Below are positions 6,813 through 16,105 of a stretch of 64,000 bases of DNA, piece after piece. The notes beneath the pieces were generated by a model. That model had not been told where the DNA came from and made no database searches. It worked only from the letters and a program-made list of their open reading frames with translations. Position 1 is the first letter of the stretch. Each line of letters begins with the position of its first letter. Origin of the DNA: Streptomyces sp. PCS3-D2 (lineage in GTDB: Bacteria > Actinomycetota > Actinomycetes > Streptomycetales > Streptomycetaceae); NCBI RefSeq assembly GCF_000612545.2, contig NZ_CP097800.1:6502001-6566000 (forward strand). Reading direction: 5' to 3'. The translations under genes were made by a program, and so were the position numbers.

Positions 6813-9800
6813 GGCTGCACAGGCTGGCCGTCACCGCCTTCGGGCCGTTCGCCGCACCCCAGGAGATCGACTTCGACGCCCTCTCCGGCGCCGGCATCTT
6901 CCTGCTGCACGGACCCACCGGTGCGGGCAAGACCTCGGTGCTCGACGCCGTCTGCTACGCCCTCTACGGTTCGGTGCCCGGCGCCCGCCAGGCCCCCGGC
7001 ACCAGCCTGCGCAGCGACCACGCCGCCGCCGGCACCCCCACCGAGGTCACCCTCGAACTCACCGCGGGCGGCCGGCGCCTGGAGATCACCCGCCGCCCCG
7101 AGCAGGAGCGTCCGAAGAAACGGGGCACGGGCACCACCAGGGACAAAGCGCAGAGTTGGCTGCGCGAGCGCACCGGCGCGGGCTGGGAGGCGCTCAGCCG
7201 ATCCCATCAGGAGATCGGCGAGGAGATCGAGCAGCTGCTCGGCATGAGCCGCGAGCAGTTCTGCCAGGTCGTGTTGCTGCCGCAGGGGGAGTTCGCGCGG
7301 TTCCTGCGCGCCGACGAGGCGGCCCGCGGCCGGCTTCTGGGCCGGCTCTTCGACACCCGCCGGTTCGCGGCCGTGGAGACCCTGCTCGGGGAGCGGCGCC
7401 GGGCCGCCGAGGCCCGGGTCCGGGCCGGCGACGAGAAGGTGCTGCACACCGCCCAGCGGCTCGCCCAGGCCGCCGGGGACAGCGCCGACCTGCGGGCCTG
7501 GCCACTGCCCGGACACCAGCCGGGAGACCCCGGGCTGGCCGGAGCGGTCCGTGCCTGGGCGGCCGTCGCCCGCTGCTCGGCCCGGGACCGCCTCGACGTC
7601 GCCGCGTACGCGCTCGCCGCCGTCGAAGGCCGGCACGCCGCCGCCCGGCGGGCCGCCGAGGAAGCGCGCGAGCTCGACCGGCTGCAGCGCCGGCACGCGG
7701 AGACCGTCCGCCGCGCCGCGCTGCTCGCCGAGGCCGGGCCGGAGCGGGAGCGCGTGCGCGGGCTGCTGGACGGGGCCCGGCGCGGAGCGCTGGTGGCCCC
7801 CGCCCTGGAGCTGCGCGGCGCGGCCTCCTCGGCGCACCTCGCCGCCGCGCACGCCGAGACGGCCGCCCGGGCGGAACTGCCGCCCCCGCTGCGGGAGGCG
7901 GGCGCCGAGCAGCTGGCCGGCGTCGAGCAGCGGCTGCGCGAGGAACTGGGCGCGCTCGGCGCCGCGTACCGCGCCGAGCAGCGCAGCGCCGGGATCGGCC
8001 GCGAACGGGCCGACCTGGAGCGGGAGTCCCGGGCGGCGGAGGAACAGCACCAGGAGTCCGCCGAGTGGCTGGAGCACTGGGAGGAGACCCGCACCGCCCT
8101 TCAGGAGAAGGTGGACGCCGCCCAGCAGGCCGCCACCCTGGCCGAGCAGCTGGCCGGCCGGCTGGAACCGGCCCGGATGAGCCTGAACGCCGCCCGCAGG
8201 CGGGACGGGTTCGCCGCCGAGGAGGAGCGCGCCGAGGGCGAACTGCTCGACCTGCGCGAGGAGTCGGCGGCCGCGCGGGAGAGCTGGCTGGAGCTGAAGG
8301 AGGCCCGGCTGCGCGGAATCGCCGCCGAGCTCGCCGAGGCGCTGGTGGCCGGAGAAGCCTGCGGCGTGTGCGGATCGGCGGAGCACCCCGCTCCGGCACG
8401 CCCCGCCCCCGGCCATGTGGACCGCGCCGCCGAGGACGCCGCCCACGCCGTCCTCGAACGGGCCGAGCGGGCACGGGCCGCCGTCGAACGCCGGCTGGCC
8501 GCCGCCCGGGAGGCCCGCGCCGAGGCGGCGTCCGCCGCCGGCGACGCCACCACCGCCGAACTCCTTGGTCTCACCGCCGACCTGAGCGCCCGCCACGCCG
8601 CCGCCCACGCCACGGCCGCCGGCCTGCACACCGCCCGCGAGCGGCTCGCCCGGGCCGAACGGGAGTACACCACGCGTAGCGCCGATCGGCTCGACGCAGA
8701 GACCCGGGCCGCCGCCAGGGCCTCCCGCCGCGAGGCCCTGGACCGGGAACAGGCCTCGCTGGAGGCCGAACTCGCCCTCGTGCGGGGCGATGCGCCCACC
8801 GTCGCGGCCCGTGCCCGAACCCTGGAGGACCGGGTCAGGACCGTCGCCGGTGCCGCGGTCTGCCTGCGCCGGGCCGAGACGGCCGCCGCCCGGCTGAAGG
8901 AGGCCGACGACCAGCTCGCCGACGCCGCCTTCAAGGCCGGCTTCGACACCGTCGAGGCCGCCGCCGACGCGGTCCTCCCCGACTACGAACGCACCGCTCT
9001 CCAGCACCGGTTGGACACCTGGCAGGCCGAGGAGGCCCTTCTGGCGGACCGTCTCGGCGAGAGTGGCACCGCCGAGGCGGCGGCGCTGCCCCCGGCCGCG
9101 CCGGACACCGCCGAGGCCTACGCGGTCCAGGCCGCGGCGAAGCTTCGTACGGCGGCCTCCGCCTACGACGCGGCCCGGGCCCGCTGCACCGAACTGGACC
9201 GGCTCTCCCGCCAGATGGAGCAGGAACTGCGTGCGCTCGGGCCGCTGCGCGAGGAATACGGCCGGGTGGCCCGGCTGGCCGGACTGACCGCGGGCACCTC
9301 CGCCGACAACGAGCGCAAGATGCGTCTGGAGGCCTACGTGCTGGCCGCCCGTCTGGAGCAGGTGGCCGCGGCCGCCACGGTACGGCTGCTGCGGATGTCC
9401 GGCGGCCGCTACACCCTGGTCCACTCCGACGCGAGAGCGGGCGGGCGGGGGCGTTCGGGCCTCGGGCTGCACGTCGTCGACGCGTGGACGGGCAGCGAGC
9501 GGGACACCGCCACCCTGTCCGGCGGTGAGACCTTCTTCGCCTCGCTCGCACTCGCGCTCGGCCTGGCCGACGTGGTCACCGACGAGGCGGGCGGCACGCG
9601 CCTCGACACCCTCTTCATCGACGAGGGCTTCGGCAGCCTCGACGACCAGGCGCTGGACGAGGTGCTCGACGTGCTCGACTCGCTGCGCGAGCGGGACCGC
9701 AGCGTCGGCATCGTCAGCCACGTCGCCGACCTGCGGACCCGGGTCCAGACCCAGCTGGAGGTCGTCAAGGAGCGCGGCGGCTCCGTCGTGCGCCACCGCA

Positions 9801-9820
9801 CGGCGGCCCTCACGGACTGA
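6809..9820 (+). CDS. sbcC: Exonuclease subunit SbcC (Rad50-like ATPase)
   Basis: The 1003-residue product is an SMC-type ATPase that partners SbcD. The Walker A motif GPTGAGKTS is near residue 36. Two long Ala/Glu/Arg-rich coiled coils flank a zinc-hook motif, ACGVCGS, near residue 517. The ABC signature LSGGETFFASLALALG and Walker B LFIDEGFGSLD sit in the last 120 residues. The hook cysteines are spaced C-x-x-C as in Rad50. Length and architecture are normal. Its 3' end overlaps the convergent Lrp-type gene by 11 bases. Confidence 0.95.
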   Translation: MRLHRLAVTAFGPFAAPQEIDFDALSGAGIFLLHGPTGAGKTSVLDAVCYALYGSVPGARQAPGTSLRSDHAAAGTPTEVTLELTAGGRRLEITRRPEQERPKKRGTGTTRDKAQSWLRERTGAGWEALSRSHQEIGEEIEQLLGMSREQFCQVVLLPQGEFARFLRADEAARGRLLGRLFDTRRFAAVETLLGERRRAAEARVRAGDEKVLHTAQRLAQAAGDSADLRAWPLPGHQPGDPGLAGAVRAWAAVARCSARDRLDVAAYALAAVEGRHAAARRAAEEARELDRLQRRHAETVRRAALLAEAGPERERVRGLLDGARRGALVAPALELRGAASSAHLAAAHAETAARAELPPPLREAGAEQLAGVEQRLREELGALGAAYRAEQRSAGIGRERADLERESRAAEEQHQESAEWLEHWEETRTALQEKVDAAQQAATLAEQLAGRLEPARMSLNAARRRDGFAAEEERAEGELLDLREESAAARESWLELKEARLRGIAAELAEALVAGEACGVCGSAEHPAPARPAPGHVDRAAEDAAHAVLERAERARAAVERRLAAAREARAEAASAAGDATTAELLGLTADLSARHAAAHATAAGLHTARERLARAEREYTTRSADRLDAETRAAARASRREALDREQASLEAELALVRGDAPTVAARARTLEDRVRTVAGAAVCLRRAETAAARLKEADDQLADAAFKAGFDTVEAAADAVLPDYERTALQHRLDTWQAEEALLADRLGESGTAEAAALPPAAPDTAEAYAVQAAAKLRTAASAYDAARARCTELDRLSRQMEQELRALGPLREEYGRVARLAGLTAGTSADNERKMRLEAYVLAARLEQVAAAATVRLLRMSGGRYTLVHSDARAGGRGRSGLGLHVVDAWTGSERDTATLSGGETFFASLALALGLADVVTDEAGGTRLDTLFIDEGFGSLDDQALDEVLDVLDSLRERDRSVGIVSHVADLRTRVQTQLEVVKERGGSVVRHRTAALTD

Positions 9821-10256
9821 GCGGGCGCCGCGGCAGCGGTGAGGAGTAGACGACGCTCGTCGTCACCGGGCCGAGCCCCGAGATCCTGCCGGTGACCTCC
9901 TCCAGGTGCCTCATCGAGCGGGCCGCGACCTTGAGGACGAAGCAGTCGTCGCCCGTGACGTGGTGTGCCTCCAGGACTTCGGGGGTGGTTTCCAGGAAGT
10001 CGTGGAACGGCCGGTAGTTACCGTGCGGATAGCGCAGCCGCACCAGCGCGAGGATCGATTTGCCGAGTTTCTCCGGGTCCACCACGGCCGTGTAGCCGGT
10101 GATCACTCCGGCCTCCTCCAGCCGGCGGACCCGCTCGGTGACGGCGCTCGCGGACATGGACACGGAGCGGGCGAGCTCGGTGAAACTCGCGCGGCCGTCG
10201 CGCTGGAGCGCCTCAAGGATCCGCCAGTCGGTGACGTCAGGGGAATATCCGGTCAT
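9810..10256 (-). CDS. Lrp/AsnC family transcriptional regulator
   Basis: The 148-residue product has an N-terminal winged helix (DWRILEALQRDGRASFTELARSV, then SASAVTERVRRLEEAGVITGY) and a C-terminal RAM/ActD domain (about residues 70-140) that binds amino acids and builds octamers. The length is standard for AsnC/Lrp proteins. It is divergent from the rhodanese gene, and a strong 10-bp inverted repeat lies between them, so local control of the rhodanese and of itself is the simplest reading. The effector is not known; sulfur amino acids are a guess from the neighbour. Confidence 0.92.
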   Translation of the reverse strand: MTGYSPDVTDWRILEALQRDGRASFTELARSVSMSASAVTERVRRLEEAGVITGYTAVVDPEKLGKSILALVRLRYPHGNYRPFHDFLETTPEVLEAHHVTGDDCFVLKVAARSMRHLEEVTGRISGLGPVTTSVVYSSPLPRRPLSP

Positions 10257-10275
10257 GCGCCAGGTCTAGCAGGGA

Positions 10276-10322
10276 ATTCCCCGGCCGTACAGCGCAAGTG
10301 CCGGGGAATCCAACTTCCCGGC
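10276..10322. promoter_or_regulatory. Inverted repeat in Lrp/rhodanese divergent promoter
   Basis: ATTCCCCGGC (10276-10285) and GCCGGGGAAT (10300-10309) form a perfect 10-bp inverted repeat with a 14-base spacer. A third half-like TTCCCGGC follows at 10315-10322. Multiple spaced half-sites are typical of Lrp-type operators. The assignment is positional. Confidence 0.5.
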
Positions 10323-10350
10323 GTGATCGACGGATCGTAGATTTCTGGCC

Positions 10351-10866
10351 ATGACGACGACACAGAACGCTTCCTCCGCCCCGGCCGACATCAACCCCGT
10401 GCTCCGTGTCCCCCCGGCCTCCCCGGCAGCTGCCGCCGCGTACTTCGCTGCCGCCCTGGCCTTCCACACGGACGTCTCGGACGTCGCGAGCGCCCTCGAA
10501 GCCCCGAGCGGGTCGGGAGCCGGGCCGGGTTTCCAGCTCGTCGACACCCGCTCCGCGTCCTCCTGGGACCAGGGGTACGTGCCCGGCGCGATCCACCTGC
10601 CCACCGCCCTCATCCCGGAGCAGGCCGAGCGGCTCCTGGACAAGAACGTTCCCGTGGTGACGTACTGCTGGGGTCCCGGCTGCAACGGCGCCGCCCGTTC
10701 CGCTCTCGCCCTGGCCGAACTGGGCTTCCAGGTCAAGGAGATGCTCGGCGGCGTCGAGTACTGGATCCGCGAGGGCTTCGAGGTCGAGACCGGGCAGGGC
10801 ACCCGGCAGCGCGGCGAGGCCGACCCGCTGACCGCGCCGACCGGCTCGGACGACTGCGGCTGCTGA
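10351..10866 (+). CDS. Rhodanese-like sulfurtransferase
   Basis: The 171-residue product contains one rhodanese domain. It has FQLVDTRSASSWDQGYVPGAIHLP, then the active-site loop TYCWGPGCNGAARSA, whose first cysteine (near residue 110) would carry the persulfide, and the closing MLGGVEYWIREGF. A Pro/Ala-rich leader of about 45 residues precedes it. The protein ends in CGC. Single-domain rhodaneses move sulfur between donors such as thiosulfate and thiol acceptors in the cytoplasm. The divergent Lrp-type gene probably controls it. A strong terminator follows at 10886. Confidence 0.9.
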   Translation: MTTTQNASSAPADINPVLRVPPASPAAAAAYFAAALAFHTDVSDVASALEAPSGSGAGPGFQLVDTRSASSWDQGYVPGAIHLPTALIPEQAERLLDKNVPVVTYCWGPGCNGAARSALALAELGFQVKEMLGGVEYWIREGFEVETGQGTRQRGEADPLTAPTGSDDCGC

Positions 10867-10885
10867 CGGGGCCGCCCCACGCACC

Positions 10886-10921
10886 GGGGCCGCTCGTCTC
10901 CACCGGGAGACGGGCGGCCCC
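10886..10921. terminator. Strong bidirectional terminator hairpin
   Basis: GGGGCCGC-T-CGTCTC pairs with GAGACG-G-GCGGCCCC, a 15-bp stem with one G-U type pair and a six-base loop. It lies between the convergent rhodanese gene (stop 10866) and the DUF885 gene (stop 10946) and can serve both. Confidence 0.75.
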
Positions 10922-10945
10922 TGCGGCGCGCGGTGGCACGTGCCG

Positions 10946-12649
10946 TCAGAGCTTCGAGAGCTCGTCCAGCAGGTCGTCCAGCCCGAGCGAACCCTGCGAC
11001 AGCGCCGCCATGTGCCAGGCCTTCAGGTCGAAGGAATCGCCGTGCGCGGCACGGGCGTTGTCCCGACCCAGCAGCCAGGTGCGCTCGCCCAGCTTGTAGC
11101 CGATCGCCTGCCCCGGCATCGACAGGTAGCGGGTCAGCTCGCTCTCGATGAACTCCGCCGGGCGGCCGCTGTGCAGGCCGAAGAACTCCTGCGCGAGGTC
11201 CACGGTCCACGTCTCACCCGGGTGGAACGGCGAGTCCGCCGGAATCTCCAGGCCCAGGTGCATGCCGATGTCGACGATGACGCGCGCCGCGCGCATCATC
11301 TGGCAGTCCAGGTAGCCCAGGCGCTGCTCGGCGTCCTTGAGGTAGCCCAGCTCGTCCATCAGCCGTTCCGCGTAGAGGGCCCAGCCCTCGCAGTTGGCGC
11401 TGACCCAGCCGACGGTGGCCTGGTAGCGGGAAAGCCGGTCCGCCACGTGCGTCCACTGCGCGAGCTGCAGGTGGTGGCCCGGCACTCCCTCGTGGTACCA
11501 GGTGGACACCAGGTCGTAGACCGGGAAGCGGGTCTGGCCCATCGTGGGCAGCCAGGTGCGGCCGGGGCGGGAGAAGTCCTCCGACGGGGAGGTGTAGTAC
11601 GGAGCCGCGGGGCCGCCCGGAGGCGCGATCCGGGACTCCACCTTGCGGACGCGCTCGGCCAGTTCGAAGTGGGTGCCGTCGAGGTTCTCGATGGCCTCGT
11701 CCATCAGGCCCTGCAGCCAGGCCTGGACCTCCTCCACCCCCTCGATGTGGGTGCCGTGCTCGTCCAGGTGCTTCAGCGCCTCCCAAGGGCCCACGCCCGG
11801 GAGGATCTTCGCCGCCTCGGTCTTCATCTCGGCGAGCAGCCGGTGGTACTCCGACCAGCCGTAGGCGTACGCCTCGTCCAGGTCCAGGTCGGTGCCGTTG
11901 AAGTACCGGGACCAGCGGGCGTAGCGCTCACGGCCCACGGTGTCCGGCCGGCCCTCGACGGCGGGGGCGTACACCTCGGTCATCCAGTCGCGCAGCTCGA
12001 TGACTGCGGCGGTCGCGGCGGCGGCCGCCGCGTCCAGCTCGGCGCGCAGGGACTCCGGGCCGCCGGAGGCGAAGTCCTCGAAGAAGGCCGCGGCGGCGCC
12101 GTCCTGGCCGGCCCAGGTGGTCAGCTGACCGATCATGGTCCCGGTGGCGCGCGGGCCGCCGTACAGACCGCGCGCCAGACCGAGCTGGAGGGTCTCGCGG
12201 TAGCCGGTGAAGGCCGCCGGTACGGCGCGCAGCCGCTCGGCGATGGCCGCCCAGTCCTCGTCGGTGTCGGCCGGGGTCAGGGCGAAGACCTCCCGTACCG
12301 AGTGCGCGGGGCTGTGGATGTTGCTGACCGCCCGCAGGTCCTCGTCGGCCTCGTGGACCGCGAGCTCGGCGGTGAGCCGTTCACGCAGCAGACGGCCGCA
12401 TCGCCGTTCGGCGTCGTCGTCGGCGCCGGGCAGCGCCTCGGCGGCGTCGAGGCGGGCGAGGGTCTCACGGGCGAGTTCGGCGGCGGCCGCACGACCGGCC
12501 GGGGAGAAGTCGGGGAGCTTGGCGGAGCTCTCGGCAACACCCAGGTAGGTGCCGGTGATCGGGTCGAGGGCGATGAGGGAGTCGACGTAGGCGTCGGCCA
12601 CCTGGCGGGGCAGTTGGGGGGCGCTGCTGGTGTGGAGGGTCTCTGACAT
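10946..12649 (-). CDS. DUF885 family putative metallohydrolase
   Basis: The 567-residue product is a DUF885 protein, a largely helical family related to zinc carboxypeptidases. The likely metal motif is WYHEGVPGHHLQLAQ (about residues 380-395), of the HExxxH type, with a downstream NCEGWALYAERL segment that probably supplies a third ligand. There is no signal peptide, so it is cytoplasmic. The ATG at 12649 gives the usual start MSETLHTSS; the frame is open further upstream without similarity. The substrate is unknown, possibly peptides. The gene appears to stand alone. Confidence 0.88.
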   Translation of the reverse strand: MSETLHTSSAPQLPRQVADAYVDSLIALDPITGTYLGVAESSAKLPDFSPAGRAAAAELARETLARLDAAEALPGADDDAERRCGRLLRERLTAELAVHEADEDLRAVSNIHSPAHSVREVFALTPADTDEDWAAIAERLRAVPAAFTGYRETLQLGLARGLYGGPRATGTMIGQLTTWAGQDGAAAAFFEDFASGGPESLRAELDAAAAAATAAVIELRDWMTEVYAPAVEGRPDTVGRERYARWSRYFNGTDLDLDEAYAYGWSEYHRLLAEMKTEAAKILPGVGPWEALKHLDEHGTHIEGVEEVQAWLQGLMDEAIENLDGTHFELAERVRKVESRIAPPGGPAAPYYTSPSEDFSRPGRTWLPTMGQTRFPVYDLVSTWYHEGVPGHHLQLAQWTHVADRLSRYQATVGWVSANCEGWALYAERLMDELGYLKDAEQRLGYLDCQMMRAARVIVDIGMHLGLEIPADSPFHPGETWTVDLAQEFFGLHSGRPAEFIESELTRYLSMPGQAIGYKLGERTWLLGRDNARAAHGDSFDLKAWHMAALSQGSLGLDDLLDELSKL

Positions 12650-12840
12650 GCGGCCATCTTCGTATGCGATGCGTCCTCCCGTCATCACCGATTGCCGTCA
12701 GCCTCCTGACACGGGCTGGACTACGGCTGCCGGACCCGGCCCGGGACGAGCGCCCGACGCCGGGTACAGGCGGCTTCAGGGCCTTCGGCGGAGCGTGGCC
12801 GACGAGGGGGCGGCGCGGAGTTTGGCGAAAACCTTACGGA

Positions 12841-12868
12841 GCCGCCCGCTCCGTCGGGAGCGGGCGGC
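12841..12868. terminator. 12-bp perfect hairpin downstream of GNAT gene
   Basis: GCCGCCCGCTCC (12841-12852), loop GTCG, and GGAGCGGGCGGC (12857-12868). It lies 33 bases beyond the stop of the minus-strand ACT-GNAT gene. Nothing else recognisable was seen in the 251-base space 12650-12900, apart from the DUF885 promoter region. Confidence 0.7.
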
Positions 12869-12900
12869 TGCGGCCGCCGCAGCGGCCGCGGTCAGCGGGT

Positions 12901-14355
12901 TCAGTGCGGGCGGCGCGGAGCGCGGTGCTCGCGCGGCAGTCCGAGGGGGAGCTCGTGCGGCAGCCGCGGGCCGGCACCGGGCGCGTCCAGCCGTGCCGTG
13001 ATCACCAGGGTGCCCTCCTCGATCTGGTAGTCGAGGGGGAGCCCGAGACCGCGCATCGCGGCGACCATGCCGGTGTTGGCGGCCTGGGTGACGGCGTACA
13101 CGCTGTCGCACCCGGCCTCGACGGCCAGGGCGACGAGCCGGCGCAGCAGTTCGGAGCCGATGCCGCGGCGTTGCCAGTCGTCCTCGATCAGCAGGGCGAT
13201 CTCCGTCTCATCCCCGTCCCATAGCAGGTGGCCGAGGGCGACGAGCTTGCCGGACGCGGTCGTGGCGGCGAGGGTGCGGCCGAAGCGGGGGCCGAGCAGG
13301 TGGCCGAGGTAACGGTCGGCGTCGGCCACGGGTCCGTGGTAGCGCAGCCCGAGGGTCCGCTCGGAGCAGCGGTCGTGCATGGCCCGGGCCGCGGGCAGGT
13401 CGGAGCCGTCGGCGCGGCGCACGGTGATCTCGTTGCCCTCGGGGAGGGTCAGGACGTCCTGGCTGCGCGGGACGCGCGGGCCGAGCCGCGCGTCGAGTTC
13501 GACCAGGGCGCGGGCCCGCGCGAACTCGGTCGGGGTGAAGGGCAGATAGGGCCGCTCCACGGTGATCGCGCCGCCCGAGGGGTCGCGCAGCCGCATGACC
13601 GTCGCCTCCAGCACTCCCTCGACCGGGGCGTCCGCGCCCGCGTTCGGGCGGCCGGAGAGGGTGGTCGCCGGGATCGAGTGGATCGTGCAGCGGCCCAGCA
13701 GCTGGCGCAGGGCGAGGGGGAGCTCGGCGGCGTCCAGTGCGGTGCGGGTGGCCAGGCCCAGCAGTCGGGTCGGGGTGTCGACGAGGTCGTGGGCGTCGGC
13801 GCGCTCGATCCAGGTGCTGTGCCCGCCGGCCCGGGAAACGGCGCGGGTGAGGTCGCCCGAGGGGAGTTGCTGCGGGGCCCGCAGCAGGAACTCGTCCACG
13901 GTGCCGCCCTCGGGCAGCGGGTGCGTCTGGAGGGTCAGGATGTCCACGCCGTTGCGGGCGAGCGCGGTGCAGAGGACGGCCAGTGAGCCGGGCTGGTCCC
14001 GTACGGTCGTGCGCATCCGCCACAGTGCGGTGGTCCCGGCCGTGCCGGAGGCGTCGGGCGGCGAACCGGCCGGGCCGTCCGGCGGTGGTGTGCCCTTCGG
14101 TGGTGTGTGCTGCGGCGGCGCATGGCTGTGGCGCCGGGCCCACCACGTGTGGAAGGCGGCGGTCAGGAGCAGTGCGATGGCTGATGCGACCAGTAGGACC
14201 GGGCCCCTGGGGCCGTGTACGACGAGATTGGCGATGGCGTCGGCGACCGTGACGGCGCAGAACAGGGCGGCCAGTTCGACGACGTCGCGGCGCCAGTGGT
14301 GGCGGTGGGGACGCTGGGCGGAGGCGTGGGCGGAGGCGTGGGCGCGGTCAGTCAT
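12901..14355 (-). CDS. Membrane-anchored ACT-GNAT fusion protein
   Basis: The 484-residue product has an unusual order. A His/Ala-rich N-terminus leads into two hydrophobic segments (about residues 25-42 and 50-70). A Pro-rich linker follows. Next is an ACT-like amino-acid-binding region (about 110-175, with VRDQPGSLAVLCTALARNGVDILTLQ) and a middle domain. A C-terminal GNAT acetyltransferase domain comes last (about 315-465, with EIALLIEDDWQRRGIGSELLRRL as the acetyl-CoA loop). It probably acetylates a protein or metabolite in response to an amino acid, at the membrane. ATG 14355 is preferred over an upstream start. It has no operon partners. Confidence 0.8.
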   Translation of the reverse strand: MTDRAHASAHASAQRPHRHHWRRDVVELAALFCAVTVADAIANLVVHGPRGPVLLVASAIALLLTAAFHTWWARRHSHAPPQHTPPKGTPPPDGPAGSPPDASGTAGTTALWRMRTTVRDQPGSLAVLCTALARNGVDILTLQTHPLPEGGTVDEFLLRAPQQLPSGDLTRAVSRAGGHSTWIERADAHDLVDTPTRLLGLATRTALDAAELPLALRQLLGRCTIHSIPATTLSGRPNAGADAPVEGVLEATVMRLRDPSGGAITVERPYLPFTPTEFARARALVELDARLGPRVPRSQDVLTLPEGNEITVRRADGSDLPAARAMHDRCSERTLGLRYHGPVADADRYLGHLLGPRFGRTLAATTASGKLVALGHLLWDGDETEIALLIEDDWQRRGIGSELLRRLVALAVEAGCDSVYAVTQAANTGMVAAMRGLGLPLDYQIEEGTLVITARLDAPGAGPRLPHELPLGLPREHRAPRRPH

Positions 14356-14465
14356 GCACGACACTGTTGCCCAAGGGTGTTGCGTGATCACGAACGATCT
14401 GTGACCGACTGGTTAAGTGTCCATCTGGCCTATTTCACCCGGTTTTCGCGGGTGTTCTAGTCAAC

Positions 14466-16034
14466 CTACTGGCCCACACGCCCCGGCTGGAGGGTCCTGG
14501 TGAAGAGAATGCCGCCGCCCTGGCGGCGCAGCCGGACGGTGAGCTCGCCGCTGCCGCCGTCGATGCCGACCTCTCCGTAGTACGGGGGGTGCTCGGACGG
14601 CGACATATTGGCGAACGGGGCCGACTGTACGAAGGCCGTATGCGGGCCGAAAGTGGCGTCGAGCCGCCCTGCAGGGAAGCCGCCGGCCCCGATGGGGCCG
14701 GAGACGAACTCCCAGAACGGTGCGAAGTCGGCGAAGGCGGCGCGCTCGGGGGCGTAGTGGTTCGCGGCCGTGTAGTGCACGTCGGCAGTGAGCCACAGGG
14801 TGCCGGTGATGCGCTGGTGCTTGATGTGCCGCAGCAGTTCGGCGATCTGCAGCTCCCGGCCCAGCGGGGCGCCGGGGTCGCCCTGGGCGACGGCCTCGAA
14901 GTCCGTCGCTCCGTCGGGGACGACGATGCCCAGGGGCATGTCGGAGGCGATGACCTTCCAGGTGGCCCGGGAACGCGAGAGCTCGCGCTTGATCCAGGCC
15001 AGCTGCTCGGGGCCGAGGATGCCGACGGGGTCCTCGGTCAGGTCGCCCGGGGAGTTCGCGTTGCGGTAGGTGCGCATGTCGAGAACGAAGACGTCGAGCA
15101 GCGGGCCGTAGCGCATCACGCGGTACATCCGGCCCTCGGCACGGCCGCCCCGTAGGTCGGTGACGGGGAAGTACTCGCCGAAGGCGCGGCGCGCACGGAT
15201 GGCGAGGGTGTCGACCTCCTTGACGGTGTAGCGGGGGTCGTCGATCAACTGGCCGGGGTACCAGTTGTTGCGCACCTCGTGGTCGTCCCATTGGGCGAGG
15301 ACGGGGACCTGGGCGTTGAAATTGAGGAGGTTGCGGTCGAGGAGGTTGTAGCGGAAGTTCCCGCGGAACTCGTCGAGGGTCTCGGCGACCTTCGACTTCT
15401 CCGCGGTGGTGATGTTGCGCCATACGGTGCCGTCGCGCAGCGGCACCGCCGACTTGATCGGCCCGTCGGCGTAGATGGTGTCCCCGCTGAAGAGGAAGAA
15501 GTCGGGGTCGTGCCGGCGCATCTCGTCGAAGACGCGGTAGCCGCCGATGTCGGGGTTGATGCCCCAGCCCTGGCCGGCCAGGTCGCCGGACCACACGAAG
15601 CGCACGTCGCGGCGGCGTGAGACCGGGGTGGTGCGGAAGGTGCCGTGGACGGGCTCGGCGGTGCGGCGCGGGTCGTCCGGGTCGGCCAGGACGACCCGGT
15701 AGTGGATCTGCTGTCCGGGCGGGAGGTCACGCAGGCCGGTGGTTCCGGTGAAGTCGCTGGACGGACCGAGCAGCGGGCCGCGGTGGCGGCGTACGGCGTA
15801 GCGGAACGCCTCGCTCGGAGAGGTCTCGACGTACATGCGCGCGAGACGGTCGGAACGGGTCCACACGGTGGCCGAGTGCGCGGTGATCTCGCCGGACTGG
15901 ACGCCCCAGCGCGCGTTCGGCCGACCGGAGCGGGCGAAGGCGGGGGCGGCGAGCGCCGGAGCGGCGAGCAGCGCGGACGACAGGGCGAGGGAACCGCCGA
16001 TGAGGGACCGTCGGGTGTGCGGGGTCGATGCCAT
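14466..16034 (-). CDS. phoD: PhoD-like alkaline phosphatase, Tat-exported
   Basis: The 522-residue product has a Tat signal (TRRSLIGGSLALSSALLAAPALA). A PhoD N-terminal domain follows (about residues 45-140), then a metallophosphatase core with VWSGDLAGQGWG, FSGDTIYADGP, WDDHEVRNNWYPGQ, LDMRTYRN and LTADVHYTAANHY. PhoD enzymes use calcium and iron to release phosphate from phosphodiesters and teichoic acid outside the cell. ATG 16034 gives the twin-arginine start. A candidate PHO box lies 72-111 bases upstream, so control by PhoP under phosphate starvation is likely. Confidence 0.92.
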   Translation of the reverse strand: MASTPHTRRSLIGGSLALSSALLAAPALAAPAFARSGRPNARWGVQSGEITAHSATVWTRSDRLARMYVETSPSEAFRYAVRRHRGPLLGPSSDFTGTTGLRDLPPGQQIHYRVVLADPDDPRRTAEPVHGTFRTTPVSRRRDVRFVWSGDLAGQGWGINPDIGGYRVFDEMRRHDPDFFLFSGDTIYADGPIKSAVPLRDGTVWRNITTAEKSKVAETLDEFRGNFRYNLLDRNLLNFNAQVPVLAQWDDHEVRNNWYPGQLIDDPRYTVKEVDTLAIRARRAFGEYFPVTDLRGGRAEGRMYRVMRYGPLLDVFVLDMRTYRNANSPGDLTEDPVGILGPEQLAWIKRELSRSRATWKVIASDMPLGIVVPDGATDFEAVAQGDPGAPLGRELQIAELLRHIKHQRITGTLWLTADVHYTAANHYAPERAAFADFAPFWEFVSGPIGAGGFPAGRLDATFGPHTAFVQSAPFANMSPSEHPPYYGEVGIDGGSGELTVRLRRQGGGILFTRTLQPGRVGQ

Positions 16035-16105
16035 CGGAGCGTCTCCTGGGGGCGGCGAGGACGGGTCGGACCAGCGTGCCGTCGCGCACCGGCCCGGCCG
16101 CGTCG

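Noticed and set aside
6650-9796. A 1048-codon open frame antisense to sbcC
   Set aside because: Gly/Arg/Pro-rich translation without motifs. sbcC on the other strand has all catalytic motifs.
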